From assembly GCF_001641635.1 (NCBI RefSeq), contig NZ_LUUB01000045.1, positions 1-64,000 on the forward strand: DNA of 64,000 nucleotides, written 5' to 3'. The translations under genes were made by a program, and so were the position numbers. The notes under the pieces were generated by a model, which searched no databases, was not told where the DNA came from, and saw nothing but the letters and a program-made list of their open reading frames with translations. Shown piece after piece: positions 42,633 to 52,210 of the stretch. Origin of the DNA: Bradyrhizobium centrolobii (lineage in GTDB: Bacteria; Pseudomonadota; Alphaproteobacteria; Rhizobiales; Xanthobacteraceae). Position 1 is the first letter of the stretch; every line of letters begins with the position of its first letter.

Positions 42633-42654
42633 CATTTGCACAGGAGAATTGTTG

Positions 42655-43215
42655 ATGCCGACGATTGAAAAGAAACCTTTACCGCCGATCGGCTCTGGGG
42701 TTGTCACGATCAATCCGTCAGACAAGGAAGACATTACGAGGCGCGCGCGCGACGTCATAGATCATTACATGTCTGGCAAGGGGTCCTGGTGCGACGAGGG
42801 GCCGCGAAAATCTGTCCAGCAGACCATCGATGACCTCAACAGATTTAAGAACGGCGTTATCGCGTCCGAGCAATATGTCGATGACCCCGGCTCAGTATTG
42901 GGTCCTATAAAGGAAATGATTGATGCGGCTATCAAGCAGGCCAGCAATGCGATCCCGAATCTAGAGGATGACGGCCGTAGCGAGATCCGTCCGCGCGATC
43001 CAAACGATTCGATCATGCGAGCGCGCCCGCCAATCTATGCCTCACCAACGACGAATGGGAGAATACAAATTCTTGCAGCGCCGACGGACCAGGGCGTGCT
43101 CTCGACGCCCAAGGCAGTGCAGACCAATCGTGTTCCGGTCGCCCCGCCCGTCGAGCGAACTCCCGATCGTAATGACCCGAACATCCGAGTTCTCCGTCGC
43201 GTCGTCAGGGATTGA
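42655..43215 (+). CDS. hypothetical protein, orphan
   Basis: A 186-residue hydrophilic protein with AGGAGA seven bases before the ATG. The first half is helical (KEDITRRARDVIDHYM, QTIDDLNRFKNGVI, IKEMIDAAIKQASNAI). The second is Pro/Arg-rich and disordered (RPPIYASPTTNGRI, RVPVAPPVERTPDRNDP). No family, signal or membrane span recognised. Its lower GC and orphan character suggest recent acquisition. Confidence 0.6.
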   Translation: MPTIEKKPLPPIGSGVVTINPSDKEDITRRARDVIDHYMSGKGSWCDEGPRKSVQQTIDDLNRFKNGVIASEQYVDDPGSVLGPIKEMIDAAIKQASNAIPNLEDDGRSEIRPRDPNDSIMRARPPIYASPTTNGRIQILAAPTDQGVLSTPKAVQTNRVPVAPPVERTPDRNDPNIRVLRRVVRD

Positions 43216-43382
43216 GATAGTTCATCAGATGCCCAGAAGGCGCACCCGCAGCGACATCACCGCTGTCGTCAATGCACGAAAGCCAGGAGCCGGTTGACTT
43301 TGTTCTTGATTTGTTTCTATGATCTGCCTGCAACCTCCGGGCGAGAACTCGTCTGTGGTGCGACTCGATATTCCGGTCGACG

Positions 43383-43775
43383 ATGAAATTCGCAACAGCA
43401 TTCATTTCCGCCGTTCTGCTCATGCCGGCTTCCGGCTACGCCAAGGACTACAGGCTGGATTACGGCGTTGAAACACCAACCGACAGCGATGCAGGTTCGA
43501 CGGCGTGCCCCTATGGGGTATGCCATGTGAAGGTCGAGAAGCTAAACCTGACGGTCATCATTTTCCTGTCTCGCGACGACCCTGACCACGCGCGCATTCA
43601 AATCGAAGGCAAGCCCGGCTGCTGTTTCTTCGAACTAGGTGCGCCATCGCAGAGGATAGTGCCCGGCGACCCGCCACCGAGGCTTCGCTTTTTTACCGGC
43701 GTGGCGCCGCGAGGGCTCCTGTATTTCCAGAATGAGCCGGCCGGAAACCTTTACTTGAGATTCCATCTCGATTGA
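43383..43775 (+). CDS. small exported protein
   Basis: A 130-residue protein with a signal peptide (MKFATAFISAVLLMPASGYA) and a mature part with four cysteines, two in STACPYGVCHVKVE and two adjacent in GKPGCCFFELG. The pattern suggests disulfide-stabilised beta structure. No family recognised. Like the preceding gene it is AT-richer than the surroundings. Confidence 0.6.
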   Translation: MKFATAFISAVLLMPASGYAKDYRLDYGVETPTDSDAGSTACPYGVCHVKVEKLNLTVIIFLSRDDPDHARIQIEGKPGCCFFELGAPSQRIVPGDPPPRLRFFTGVAPRGLLYFQNEPAGNLYLRFHLD

Positions 43776-43868
43776 TCGAGGGTGGCCCACCGATTCCAGT
43801 TCCGGGTGCAGAGATGGGGGCATGGCGCTACGCACCTTTACCCACCGTACAAATGCTTCCAGTAACAC

Positions 43869-43955
43869 CGTCATTGCGCAGAGCGAAGCGACGAAGCAAT
43901 CCAGCGTCCTTCCGCGGATACATTTCTGGATTGCTTCGCTTCGCTCGCAATGACG
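43869..43955. repeat. 87-base inverted repeat
   Basis: The termini CGTCATTGCG and CGCAATGACG are perfect complements. The arms continue inward with small interruptions (GAGCGAAGCGACGAAGCAAT against ATTGCTTCGCTTCGCTC), leaving a central spacer. It is a second type of palindromic intergenic element beside the one at 31251, located just beyond the mfd stop. Confidence 0.8.
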
Positions 43956-43974
43956 GGGAAACTACTTCTGCGCC

Positions 43975-46900
43975 CTACGCCGCCTTCTTGCTCTGAGCGA
44001 GCTGCGCGAGCTGGCGCATGATCTCTGTGGTGCCGGCGAGACGTTCTTCCGGCGTCTCCCAGTCCTGGAAGAACACCACCTTCATGTCGGGCCGCACCTT
44101 TGCGGCCTGGCCGTGGCTGCGGATGAACGACACCAGGCGGTCGGGATGCGCGAACGAGTTGTCGCGGAAGGCGATGACGGCGCCCTTCGGACCGGCATCG
44201 ATCTTCTCGACATTGGCCCTGCGGCAGAACGCCTTGATCGCAGCGACCTTGAAGAGATAGCGCACCTCGTCCGGCAGCACGCCAAAACGGTCGCGCATCT
44301 CGGCGGCAAAGTTCTCGATCTCCTCCTCGGTGTCGAGATCGGCGAGCCGCCGGTACAGCGACAGCCGCACCGAAAGGTCGCCGACATAATCCTCTGGAAT
44401 GAGCACGGGCATTCCGATCGTGATCGAGGGCGACCAGCGGTCGGCGGCGGGCTCGGAGACCCCGGCCTTGAGATTGACGATCGCCTCTTCCAGCATCGAC
44501 TGGTAGAGCTCGAAGCCGACCTCCTTGATGTGACCGGACTGCTCCTCGCCGAGCAAATTGCCGGCGCCGCGAATGTCGAGGTCGTGCGAGGCGAGCTGGA
44601 AGCCCGCGCCCAGTGTCTCCAGCGATTGCAGCACGGTGAGCCGGCGCTCGGCCTGCGCCGTGATCTTCTGCTGGGCCGGCAGCGTGAACAGCGCGTAGGC
44701 GCGCAGCTTAGAGCGTCCAACGCGGCCGCGGAGCTGATAGAGCTGCGCAAGGCCGAACATGTCGGCGCGATGCACGATCAGCGTGTTGGCGTTGGGGATG
44801 TCGAGACCGGACTCCACGATGGTGGTGGACAGCAAGATGTCGAACTTGCCGTCGTAGAACGCCGTCATGATGTCCTCGATCACGGCGGGCGGCATCTGGC
44901 CGTGCGCGGCCGCGACCTTCATCTCCGGCACGTTCTTGTCGAGGAAATCCTTGACCTCGGCGAGGTCGTCGATGCGCGGCACCACGTAGAACGCCTGGCC
45001 GCCACGATAGCGCTCGCGCAGGAGCGCCTCGCGGATCATGAGAGCATCATGCGGGGCAACGAAAGTGCGGACCGCAAGACGGTCGACCGGGGGCGAGGCG
45101 ATGATCGAGAGCTCGCGCACGCCGGTGAGCGCGAGTTGCAGCGTGCGCGGGATCGGCGTCGCCGACAGCGTCAGCACGTGCACCTCGGAGCGGAGTGCCT
45201 TCAGCCGCTCCTTGTGGCTGACGCCGAAATGCTGCTCCTCGTCGACGATGAGAAGGCCGAGGTCGCGGAACTTGATCGACTTGCCGAGCAGCGCGTGGGT
45301 GCCGACGACGATATCGACCGAGCCGTCGGTGATGCCCTTCTTGACCTGGTTGAGCTGCTTGGTCGGGATCAGGCGCGAGGCCTGCGCGACCTGCACCGGG
45401 AAGCCGCGGAAGCGCTCCGAGAAGGTCCTGTAGTGCTGGCGGGCGAGCAGCGTGGTCGGCACGACGACCGCCACCTGTTTGCCCTCCAGCGCGACGGCAA
45501 AGGCCGCGCGCAACGCCACCTCGGTCTTGCCGAAGCCGACGTCGCCGCAGATCAGCCGGTCCATGGGGCGGCCGCGCTCGAGGTCCTTCAGCGTCGACTC
45601 GATCGCGCCCAACTGGTCCTCGGTCTCGTCATAGGGGAAGCGCGCGCAGAACTCGTCATAGTGGCCCGGCTGCACCGGCAGCTTCGGCGCCTCGTGGAGC
45701 TGGCGTTCCGCGGCGATCTTGATCAGTTCGCCCGCGATCTCGCGGATGCGGTTCTTCAGCTTGGCCTTGCGGGTCTGCCAGCCAGAGCCGCCGAGACGAT
45801 CGAGCTCGACCGTGGTCTGGTCGGAGCCGTAGCGTGACAACAGCTCGATGTTCTCGACCGGCAGGAACAGTTTTGTCTCGGCCGCATAATGCAGCTCGAG
45901 ACAGTCATGCGGCGCCCCGGCGACGGCGAGCGTCTGCAGGCCGATGAAGCGGCCGATGCCATGGTCGACGTGGACGACGATGTCGCCGGCGGCAAGGCTC
46001 GTCACTTCCGAGATGAAATTGTCGAGCTTGCGGCTCGCCTTGCGCGGCCGCACCAGGCGGTCGCCGAGGATGTCCTGCTCGCTGATGAGCGCGATCTCGT
46101 CGGCCTCAAAACCGCTTTCGAGGCCGAGCACGGCGAGCATGGTCTCGTTACGCGGGGTTGCCTGCACCGTCCGCCAGCTGTTGACGCTGGTGGTGTGGGT
46201 CAGCTTGTGGTCGCGCAGCATCGACGTCATGCGGTCGCGCGAGCCTTCGGTCCAGAGCGCGATCACGACCTTCTTGCGTTGCGCCTGGAGCGCCATCACG
46301 TGGCTGACCACGGACTCGAACACGTTGACGGTGGTGTCGTTACGCTCCGGCGCGAAGTCGCGGCCCTTGCGCGCGCCGGCATCGACGACGGTCGCGCCGT
46401 CGGCCGGCACGGAGAACTGCGTCAGCCGCGCCAGCGGAATCCCGCTTTCGCGCCTGGTCCACTCCTCTTCCGTCAGGTACAGCCGGTCCGGCGGCAGCGG
46501 CTTGTAGATGGCGCCGCCGGTCGGATGCTCGAGCGCGTCTCGGCGCGCCTGGTAGTAGTCGAGGATCTGCTTGAAGCGCTCGCGGATCGCGTCCTCGGCC
46601 TGCGGCTCGATCGCGATCGGCGCTCCCTGCAGATAGTCGAACAGCGTGTCCATCCGCTCCTGGAACAGCGGCAGCCAGTGCTCCATGCCGGGATGGCGGC
46701 GGCCCTCGCTGACGGCCTCGTAGAGCGCGTCATCGCGCTCGGGCGCGCCGAACTCGGCGACATAGCCCATGCGGAAGCGGCGGATGGTGTCGGTGACGAG
46801 CTGGAATTCCGAGATCGGCACGAGGTCGAGCGCGCGCATGTCGAGCAGCGTGCGCTGGGTCTCGGCGTCGAAGGTGCGGATCGATTCCAGGCTGTCGCCG

Positions 46901-47493
46901 AAGAAGTCGAAGCGGACCGGCTGGTCGAGGCCGGCCGGAAACAGGTCGAGGATGCCGCCGCGCACGGCATATTCGCCGGGCTCGCGCACGGTCGAGGAAC
47001 GGTTGTAGCCATTGTGCTCGAGCCAGGCGACGATGGTGTCCATCGGCACGACGTTGCCGGGCGCGACCGACAGCGCTTGCGCCGCCACGAGGTCGCGCGA
47101 GGGCACGCGCTGCACGATGGCATTCACCGTCGTCAGCACGATCAGCGGCTTGTCGCTGCCGGTGAGCGAGGCGAGCCGCGCCAGTGTGGTCAGGCGCTGC
47201 GCCAAGATGCCGCCATGCGGCGAGACGCGGTCATAGGGCTGGCAGTCCCAGGCTGGAAACTGGAGCACTGGCAAGTCCGGCGCGAAGAACTGCAGGGCGC
47301 GTTCGAGCTGCTGCATGCGCGGGCCGTCGCGGCAGACCACGGCGAGGCTGACGGCAGGTTTCTTCGGCCGCGCCGCGATGGCACGGGCGAGATCGGAGAC
47401 GACGAGGCCTTCCGCGCCCTCCGCGACATTGGCGAGCGTCAGGGCGCGACCCGGTGCCAGCAATTCGGCCGGCGATTTCGACGGCTGTTTCAT
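43975..47493 (-). CDS. mfd: transcription-repair coupling factor Mfd
   Basis: An 1172-residue DNA translocase that removes stalled RNA polymerase and recruits UvrA. The N-terminal UvrB-homology region has LQFFAPDLPVLQFPAWDCQPYD with DRVSPH. The central RNA-polymerase-interaction domain is near residues 490-560 (GDIVVHVDHGIGRFIGLQTL). The helicase motor has Walker A GDVGFGKTEVALRAAF, a DEEQ box in IVDEEQHFGV, SATPIPRTLQLAL and the TRG motif region. The C-terminal domain ends in a Lys/Ala tail. Its ATG overlaps the sdhE stop by four bases. Confidence 0.97.
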   Translation of the reverse strand: MKQPSKSPAELLAPGRALTLANVAEGAEGLVVSDLARAIAARPKKPAVSLAVVCRDGPRMQQLERALQFFAPDLPVLQFPAWDCQPYDRVSPHGGILAQRLTTLARLASLTGSDKPLIVLTTVNAIVQRVPSRDLVAAQALSVAPGNVVPMDTIVAWLEHNGYNRSSTVREPGEYAVRGGILDLFPAGLDQPVRFDFFGDSLESIRTFDAETQRTLLDMRALDLVPISEFQLVTDTIRRFRMGYVAEFGAPERDDALYEAVSEGRRHPGMEHWLPLFQERMDTLFDYLQGAPIAIEPQAEDAIRERFKQILDYYQARRDALEHPTGGAIYKPLPPDRLYLTEEEWTRRESGIPLARLTQFSVPADGATVVDAGARKGRDFAPERNDTTVNVFESVVSHVMALQAQRKKVVIALWTEGSRDRMTSMLRDHKLTHTTSVNSWRTVQATPRNETMLAVLGLESGFEADEIALISEQDILGDRLVRPRKASRKLDNFISEVTSLAAGDIVVHVDHGIGRFIGLQTLAVAGAPHDCLELHYAAETKLFLPVENIELLSRYGSDQTTVELDRLGGSGWQTRKAKLKNRIREIAGELIKIAAERQLHEAPKLPVQPGHYDEFCARFPYDETEDQLGAIESTLKDLERGRPMDRLICGDVGFGKTEVALRAAFAVALEGKQVAVVVPTTLLARQHYRTFSERFRGFPVQVAQASRLIPTKQLNQVKKGITDGSVDIVVGTHALLGKSIKFRDLGLLIVDEEQHFGVSHKERLKALRSEVHVLTLSATPIPRTLQLALTGVRELSIIASPPVDRLAVRTFVAPHDALMIREALLRERYRGGQAFYVVPRIDDLAEVKDFLDKNVPEMKVAAAHGQMPPAVIEDIMTAFYDGKFDILLSTTIVESGLDIPNANTLIVHRADMFGLAQLYQLRGRVGRSKLRAYALFTLPAQQKITAQAERRLTVLQSLETLGAGFQLASHDLDIRGAGNLLGEEQSGHIKEVGFELYQSMLEEAIVNLKAGVSEPAADRWSPSITIGMPVLIPEDYVGDLSVRLSLYRRLADLDTEEEIENFAAEMRDRFGVLPDEVRYLFKVAAIKAFCRRANVEKIDAGPKGAVIAFRDNSFAHPDRLVSFIRSHGQAAKVRPDMKVVFFQDWETPEERLAGTTEIMRQLAQLAQSKKAA

Positions 47494-47780
47494 GCTTTGC
47501 GGTCCGCGATCGGAAACGCCTTGATGCGGGCAAACAGTGCGCCGGCGACCTCGGCCGGCAGCACCTTGTCGCCGGTGACGGCGGCATAGAGGTCGGGATC
47601 GTTGACTTCGAGCAGGCGCTCGAGCTCGGTCAGCTCGGCATCGGACAGGTTGCCGATCTCGGCGTCTGCGAAGCGGCCGAGGATCAGGTCCATCTCGCGC
47701 GTGCCGCGGTGCCAGCAGCGGAACAGAAGCCGCTTGCGACGCTCATCCAGCCCGTCGCTCGATCGTGTCGTTCCCGTCAT
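47490..47780 (-). CDS. sdhE: FAD assembly factor SdhE
   Basis: A 96-residue protein of the SdhE/SDH5 family. The invariant RGTREMD motif (about residues 26-32) is present within LFRCWHRGTREMDLILGRFA. SdhE promotes covalent attachment of FAD to succinate dehydrogenase subunit A. The pairing of sdhE with mfd, here with overlapping stop and start, is common in alphaproteobacteria. Confidence 0.92.
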   Translation of the reverse strand: MTGTTRSSDGLDERRKRLLFRCWHRGTREMDLILGRFADAEIGNLSDAELTELERLLEVNDPDLYAAVTGDKVLPAEVAGALFARIKAFPIADRKA

Positions 47781-47933
47781 GTCTCAAATCCAGTCCAACG
47801 CGAAAAGCCCGGACGTGCCGGGCGGGGGTGATATAGCCACTCGGATGACCCGTGTCAGCCCTTTGTTGCGGCAGTTCAGGCCATCGATTCCTCATGGCCC
47901 TCCGCCCGCGCCGGGACGTGAAAAAAGACGTGG

Positions 47934-47956
47934 ATGCCCGGCATAAAGCCGGGCAT
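47934..47956. repeat. short palindromic repeat (REP-like)
   Basis: ATGCCCGGC and GCCGGGCAT form a perfect nine-base stem with a five-base loop, in the space between the divergent sdhE and recG genes. A comparable hairpin, ATTGCCGGG / CCCGGCAAT, lies just after recG at 50113-50135. Confidence 0.7.
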
Positions 47957-47986
47957 GACGGGCAAAAACGATCCTAGATTCGCCTG

Positions 47987-50095
47987 ATGCGCCCTAGCCT
48001 GCTCAACCCGTTGTTTGCTCCCGTGACCAGCCTGCCCGGCGTCGGCCCGAAGCAGGACAAGCTGCTGCGCTACCTGCTCAGCCGCGATGAGACGCCGCGG
48101 CTGGTCGACCTGCTCCTGCACCTGCCGAGCAACGTGATCGACCGCCGCGCGCGGCCGAAGGTCCGCGACGCCGTGCCGGGAACCGTGGTGACGCTGGAGG
48201 TAACGGTCGACCGCCACCGCCCGCCCCCGCCGCGCAATTCCCGCGCGCCCTATCTGGTCTACGCCAGCGACGACACCGGCGACGTCGTGCTGACCTTCTT
48301 CCGCGCCAAGCCCGGCTATGTCGAGAAGCTGCTGCCAATGGGCGCCAAACGCTACGTCTCCGGCACGCTGCAGATGTATGACGGCACCCCACAGATCGTG
48401 CATCCCGACCGCGTGCTGGACGAGGAGGCCATTTCAAAGCTCTCCGGCATCGATCCCGTCTATCCGCTGACGGAGGGACTTGCGCTCGGCTCGCTGCGGC
48501 GCGCGATCGCCCAGGCGCTGCAAAAGCTGCCGGGCCTGCCGGAATGGATCAGCCCGGAAGTGCTGCGCCGCTGCAACTTCCCGCCGATCGCCGAGGCGCT
48601 CACCCGCGTGCACCAACCGGTCGAGCTCACGGACATCCTGCCCGAAAAACCCTACTGGTCGCGCCTCGCCTTCGACGAGCTCCTGGCCGGGCAACTGGCG
48701 CTCGCGCTGATCCGCGCGCAGTTGCGCAGGCCCGCCGGCGTTCGCAATGCCGGCGACGGACACTTGCGCAACAAGATCATCGACGCCCTGCCCTATGCGC
48801 TGACGCCCTCCCAGCGCAACGCGGCAGCTGCCATCGCGGACGATCTGAAACAACCGGTGCGCATGCTGCGCCTGCTTCAGGGCGATGTCGGCTCCGGCAA
48901 GACCGTGGTGGCGCTGCTCGCTGCCGCCGCCGTCGCCGAAGTCGGCAAGCAGGCCGCGCTGATGGCGCCGACCGAAATCCTGGCGCGCCAGCACATCAAG
49001 ACCATTGCGCCGCTCGCCGAGCGCGCCGGCCTGCGGGTCACGATCCTCACCGGCCGCGAAAAGGGCAAGGAACGGCGCGAGATCATCACGCGGCTTGCCG
49101 AGGGCGAGATCGACCTCCTCGTCGGCACCCATGCGCTGATCCAGGACGATGTGATCTTCAAGGACCTCGCGCTTGCCGTCGTCGACGAGCAGCATCGCTT
49201 CGGCGTGCGCGAGCGGCTGGCGCTGACCTCGAAGGGCGATGCCGTCGACGTGCTGGTGCTGAGCGCAACGCCGATCCCGCGCACGCTGGTGCTGACCTAT
49301 TTCGGCGACATGGACATCTCTGAGCTGCGCGAGAAACCCGCCGGCCGCCAGCCGATCGACACCCGCGCGGTGCCGATGAGCCGGATCGAGGAGGTCATGG
49401 ACGGCGTCGGCCGCGCGCTTTCCGCCGGCAAGCTGGTCTACTGGATCTGTCCGTTGGTCGAGGAATCCGAGGCCGAAGGCACCGAGCACCTCACCAACGC
49501 AACGAAACGTTTCGAGAGCTTGCAGAAGCGCTTCGGCGACCGCGTCGGCCTCGTCCACGGCCAGATGAAGGGCACTGAGAAGGACCGCGTGATGGCGCAG
49601 TTCGCCGCCCACGAGATCGGGCTTCTTGTCGCGACCACAGTGGTCGAGGTCGGCGTCGACGTGCCGGCCGCGACCATCATGGTGATCGAGAACGCCGAGC
49701 GCTTTGGCCTTGCGCAGCTGCATCAGCTGCGCGGCCGCATCGGACGCGGCTCGGAAGCCTCGACCTGCCTCCTGCTCTACTCAGAGCCGCTCGGCGAGAT
49801 GTCGAAGGCGCGGCTGAAGGTGATCCGCGAGACCACCGACGGCTTCCGTATCGCCGAGGAGGATCTGAAGCTGCGCGGCGAAGGCGACGTGCTGGGCGTG
49901 CGCCAGAGCGGCCTGCCCGGCTACCGCATCGCGCGCCCGGAAGTTCACGGCCAGCTCATCACGCAGGCCCGCGACGAGGCACTGCGCATCTTGAAGGACG
50001 ATCCTAAGCTGAAGGGCGAGCGCGGCGAAGCGCTGCGCTGCCTGCTGTATCTGTATGAGCGGGACGAGGCGATTCCGCTGATTGGAGCGGGCTGA
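47987..50095 (+). CDS. recG: ATP-dependent DNA helicase RecG
   Basis: A 702-residue branch-migration helicase that remodels stalled replication forks and Holliday junctions. The wedge (OB-fold) domain covers about residues 60-150 with VASDDTGDVVLTFF-type sequence. Walker A LQGDVGSGKTVVALLAA is at about 300-316, and the DEQH box in VVDEQHRFGVRER replaces DEAH. Motif III is SATPIPRTLVLTYFGD. The C-terminal helicase half has TTVVEVGVDVPAA and RGRIGRGSEAS. The small size and single start are typical. Confidence 0.97.
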   Translation: MRPSLLNPLFAPVTSLPGVGPKQDKLLRYLLSRDETPRLVDLLLHLPSNVIDRRARPKVRDAVPGTVVTLEVTVDRHRPPPPRNSRAPYLVYASDDTGDVVLTFFRAKPGYVEKLLPMGAKRYVSGTLQMYDGTPQIVHPDRVLDEEAISKLSGIDPVYPLTEGLALGSLRRAIAQALQKLPGLPEWISPEVLRRCNFPPIAEALTRVHQPVELTDILPEKPYWSRLAFDELLAGQLALALIRAQLRRPAGVRNAGDGHLRNKIIDALPYALTPSQRNAAAAIADDLKQPVRMLRLLQGDVGSGKTVVALLAAAAVAEVGKQAALMAPTEILARQHIKTIAPLAERAGLRVTILTGREKGKERREIITRLAEGEIDLLVGTHALIQDDVIFKDLALAVVDEQHRFGVRERLALTSKGDAVDVLVLSATPIPRTLVLTYFGDMDISELREKPAGRQPIDTRAVPMSRIEEVMDGVGRALSAGKLVYWICPLVEESEAEGTEHLTNATKRFESLQKRFGDRVGLVHGQMKGTEKDRVMAQFAAHEIGLLVATTVVEVGVDVPAATIMVIENAERFGLAQLHQLRGRIGRGSEASTCLLLYSEPLGEMSKARLKVIRETTDGFRIAEEDLKLRGEGDVLGVRQSGLPGYRIARPEVHGQLITQARDEALRILKDDPKLKGERGEALRCLLYLYERDEAIPLIGAG

Positions 50096-50559
50096 AGCGA
50101 CGTGGTCCCATCATTGCCGGGCCTGACCCGGCAATCCGTCACCCGAAGCAACTCTTCTTGGCATGCATCTTTGATAGATGCGCCGGTCAAACTCGCGCAT
50201 GACGAGTTGAAAGTCTCGGCCGCAGAGCATGCTCAAGCGTGGCCTGGCGTTTCGCGACATTCGGCCTCACGCCCAATTCGTGAACCGGCGGCAGCCGAGA
50301 CGGACTCACTTGCAAGCGGTGATCGTGCGTCCGGAGGTGTCATAGGCGCCCGAAGCAAGGACAATGCAATTGCCCCAATGAAGTGTACGGTTTGCCCTGC
50401 TTTGTTGCGAACTGGTTCACATTCAAGGACGGATCACTCGTGCTATGGTGAGGCATTGCGGTAAGCGAGGCGAAGCAGGTGCTGCTTCGGAGGGGCGGCA
50501 TTCATCGGATCGCCGAGCGTACATTGGAACTATCCCCGCATCCCTGCTGGAGGTAGATT
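50096..50559. other. intergenic region after recG
   Basis: Apart from the REP-like hairpin at 50113-50135 I see no gene or RNA. The final 30 bases hold the ribosome-binding site (GGAGGT) of the small gene at 50560, whose promoter should lie in the last 150 bases. Confidence 0.5.
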
Positions 50560-50766
50560 ATGCAGTTCGTTTCCACCGAATGGCAGTCAGCTTCGACAGC
50601 TCCGTCAGACGGAGATCTCGAAATCTGCGCGCTGGACTTTGATGGTATTGTCCATTCGCTTCCTTTTCCTTGTCACAAGGATGGATCCAATTGGGTCGAC
50701 CGGTGGGGCAAAACCCACGCCGACATTCAGCCGACCCATTGGCGCCAATGGACGAATGCACGCTAA
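50560..50766 (+). CDS. small hypothetical protein (DUF551-like)
   Basis: A 68-residue soluble protein. The elements WQSASTAPSDGDLEICALD, HKDGSNWVDRWGK and the final PTHWRQWTNAR follow the pattern of DUF551-type short proteins (tryptophan, AP-x-DG, terminal WR). GGAGGT precedes the ATG by six bases, a strong signal. Function unknown. Confidence 0.6.
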   Translation: MQFVSTEWQSASTAPSDGDLEICALDFDGIVHSLPFPCHKDGSNWVDRWGKTHADIQPTHWRQWTNAR

Positions 50767-50853
50767 TCCGTGGCCGGCGCAATGCCCGCGCTGTCGGTTT
50801 TCCCGCCGCAGAGCGCCGAGCCTTCACGAGCGCATCGGGCTTGCAGGTACAAT

Positions 50854-51708
50854 CTAGACCTTCTTTTGGACACTCGCCGCGAACGCCTTCATCAGCGCGG
50901 CATCCGCCGCCTCGCCTTTGGCATCCTCGGCAAGATGCTCGAACCAGCGCGCAAATCCCTCGTAGATCTGGCTCGCCGGATGATCGGGCCCAAGAAAGCC
51001 TGAGATCTCCCGCATCTCCGCGACCCAGCGATAGGCCTTCGGGATCATGTCCGGCAGCGCGACCTCGAGCCGAGCCAAAATTGCGGGCTGGCTCAGCGCG
51101 AGCTCGTCGCGGAGCGCATCGGCCGCGCCCGCCTTCGTCGCTGCGAGCACCATGGCCGAGCCGATGCCGGCAAGGCCCTTGACGATGCCGGCGTACGACA
51201 TCTTCAGCGCGGAGGCTGCACCGACCGGTCCCTCGACGATCCGCAGGTCGAGCCCGAGCTGTTTCAGCACCGCGACGTCCTTCGCGTGCTCGCCGGACAT
51301 ATAGAACGCCGGGCTCTTGCCGCCGGGCTGCGGCGGGAAGCCGATGATGCCGGCATCGACGAACGGCGCCTGCGCCGAGCCGATGATCTCCTCGATCCGG
51401 AGCACGGTGTCGACATTGACGGCATTGCAGTCGACGACGACCGGCTTCTTCTCGCGCCTGACGATCAACCCTGCCAGACGCTCCGCCAGCGCCACCGCCT
51501 CGCCCGGGGGCACGATCGAGAGAATGATGTCGGCGTCCGCGATCGCATCATCGTCGGTGCCGACCATGCCTGCATCCGCCGCCCGTTTCAGCGTGGCTTC
51601 GCTCCGTCCCTTCAGGGACGTCAGCACGCGCGCGCCATGCTCGCTCAGGCGTCGGGCCACCGCGCTGCCCATGGCGCCCGGTGCAAGGATTGCAATCGTG
51701 GTTGTCAT
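50854..51708 (-). CDS. NAD(P)-dependent 3-hydroxyacid-type dehydrogenase
   Basis: A 284-residue enzyme with an N-terminal Rossmann fold (TIAILAPGAMGSAVARRLSE, glycine-rich loop at about residues 8-13) related to 6-phosphogluconate and 3-hydroxyisobutyrate dehydrogenases. The C-terminal all-helical part (SALKMSYAGIVKGLAGIGSA, with the catalytic-type lysine) resembles DUF1932. DCNAVNVDT and DAGIIGFPPQPGG fit the substrate-binding segments. The actual substrate is unknown. GGAG before the ATG at 51708 fixes the start. Confidence 0.75.
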   Translation of the reverse strand: MTTTIAILAPGAMGSAVARRLSEHGARVLTSLKGRSEATLKRAADAGMVGTDDDAIADADIILSIVPPGEAVALAERLAGLIVRREKKPVVVDCNAVNVDTVLRIEEIIGSAQAPFVDAGIIGFPPQPGGKSPAFYMSGEHAKDVAVLKQLGLDLRIVEGPVGAASALKMSYAGIVKGLAGIGSAMVLAATKAGAADALRDELALSQPAILARLEVALPDMIPKAYRWVAEMREISGFLGPDHPASQIYEGFARWFEHLAEDAKGEAADAALMKAFAASVQKKV

Positions 51709-51762
51709 CGTCGGCTCCGATCGGGTTCCGGCCACAGCAAGGCCAACCGTCGGCCGCGGATT

Positions 51763-52200
51763 CTACTTGCTGGTGTCCCGCGCGGTAGTGGCGCTGTCCG
51801 GACCTGGATACGGCTCCAGCGCATAGCCGGCCTTCTGCCAGCCGCGGCATCCGCCCTGAAGCACGGACACGTCGGTAAATCCCATCTCCTGCAACGCGGC
51901 CGCCGACAGCGTTGTCTTGCCGCCTCCACCGCAGGTCAGGAGGATCTTCTGGTGCCGGTCCCGCAAGGCGAGATCGCGGCGCTCTTCCTTCGTATCGGCT
52001 TTGATCTCGAGTTCGCCGCGGGTGACGTTACGCGCGCCGGGCAACGTGCCGCGCTCAAGCAACTGCCATTCTTCGCCGACATCGATGACGGTGACGCCAC
52101 CGTGGTCGAGCAACTCCTTGGCTTCGCCCGGTGTAAGCATGCGAACGCCGCCCTCGCGAGCCTCATGCACCCTATCGCGGAACGTCTTTTCGTCGGTCAT
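51763..52200 (-). CDS. rhodanese-like domain protein
   Basis: A 145-residue single-domain rhodanese. The CH2A-type segment VTVIDVGEEWQLLERGTLPG and the active-site loop LLTCGGGGKTTLSAAALQEM (Cys at about residue 89) are present. VSVLQGGCRGWQKAGYALEP ends the domain. Such domains carry sulfur as a persulfide or sense redox state. It lies ten bases behind the DUF502 gene on the same strand and may be co-transcribed with it. Confidence 0.8.
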   Translation of the reverse strand: MTDEKTFRDRVHEAREGGVRMLTPGEAKELLDHGGVTVIDVGEEWQLLERGTLPGARNVTRGELEIKADTKEERRDLALRDRHQKILLTCGGGGKTTLSAAALQEMGFTDVSVLQGGCRGWQKAGYALEPYPGPDSATTARDTSK

Positions 52201-52210
52201 GGGTTGCCGC

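Noticed and set aside
44113..47589. Two long plus-strand open frames opposite mfd
   Set aside because: They are shadows of the mfd codon pattern, with the same antisense composition and no ribosome-binding sites or motifs.
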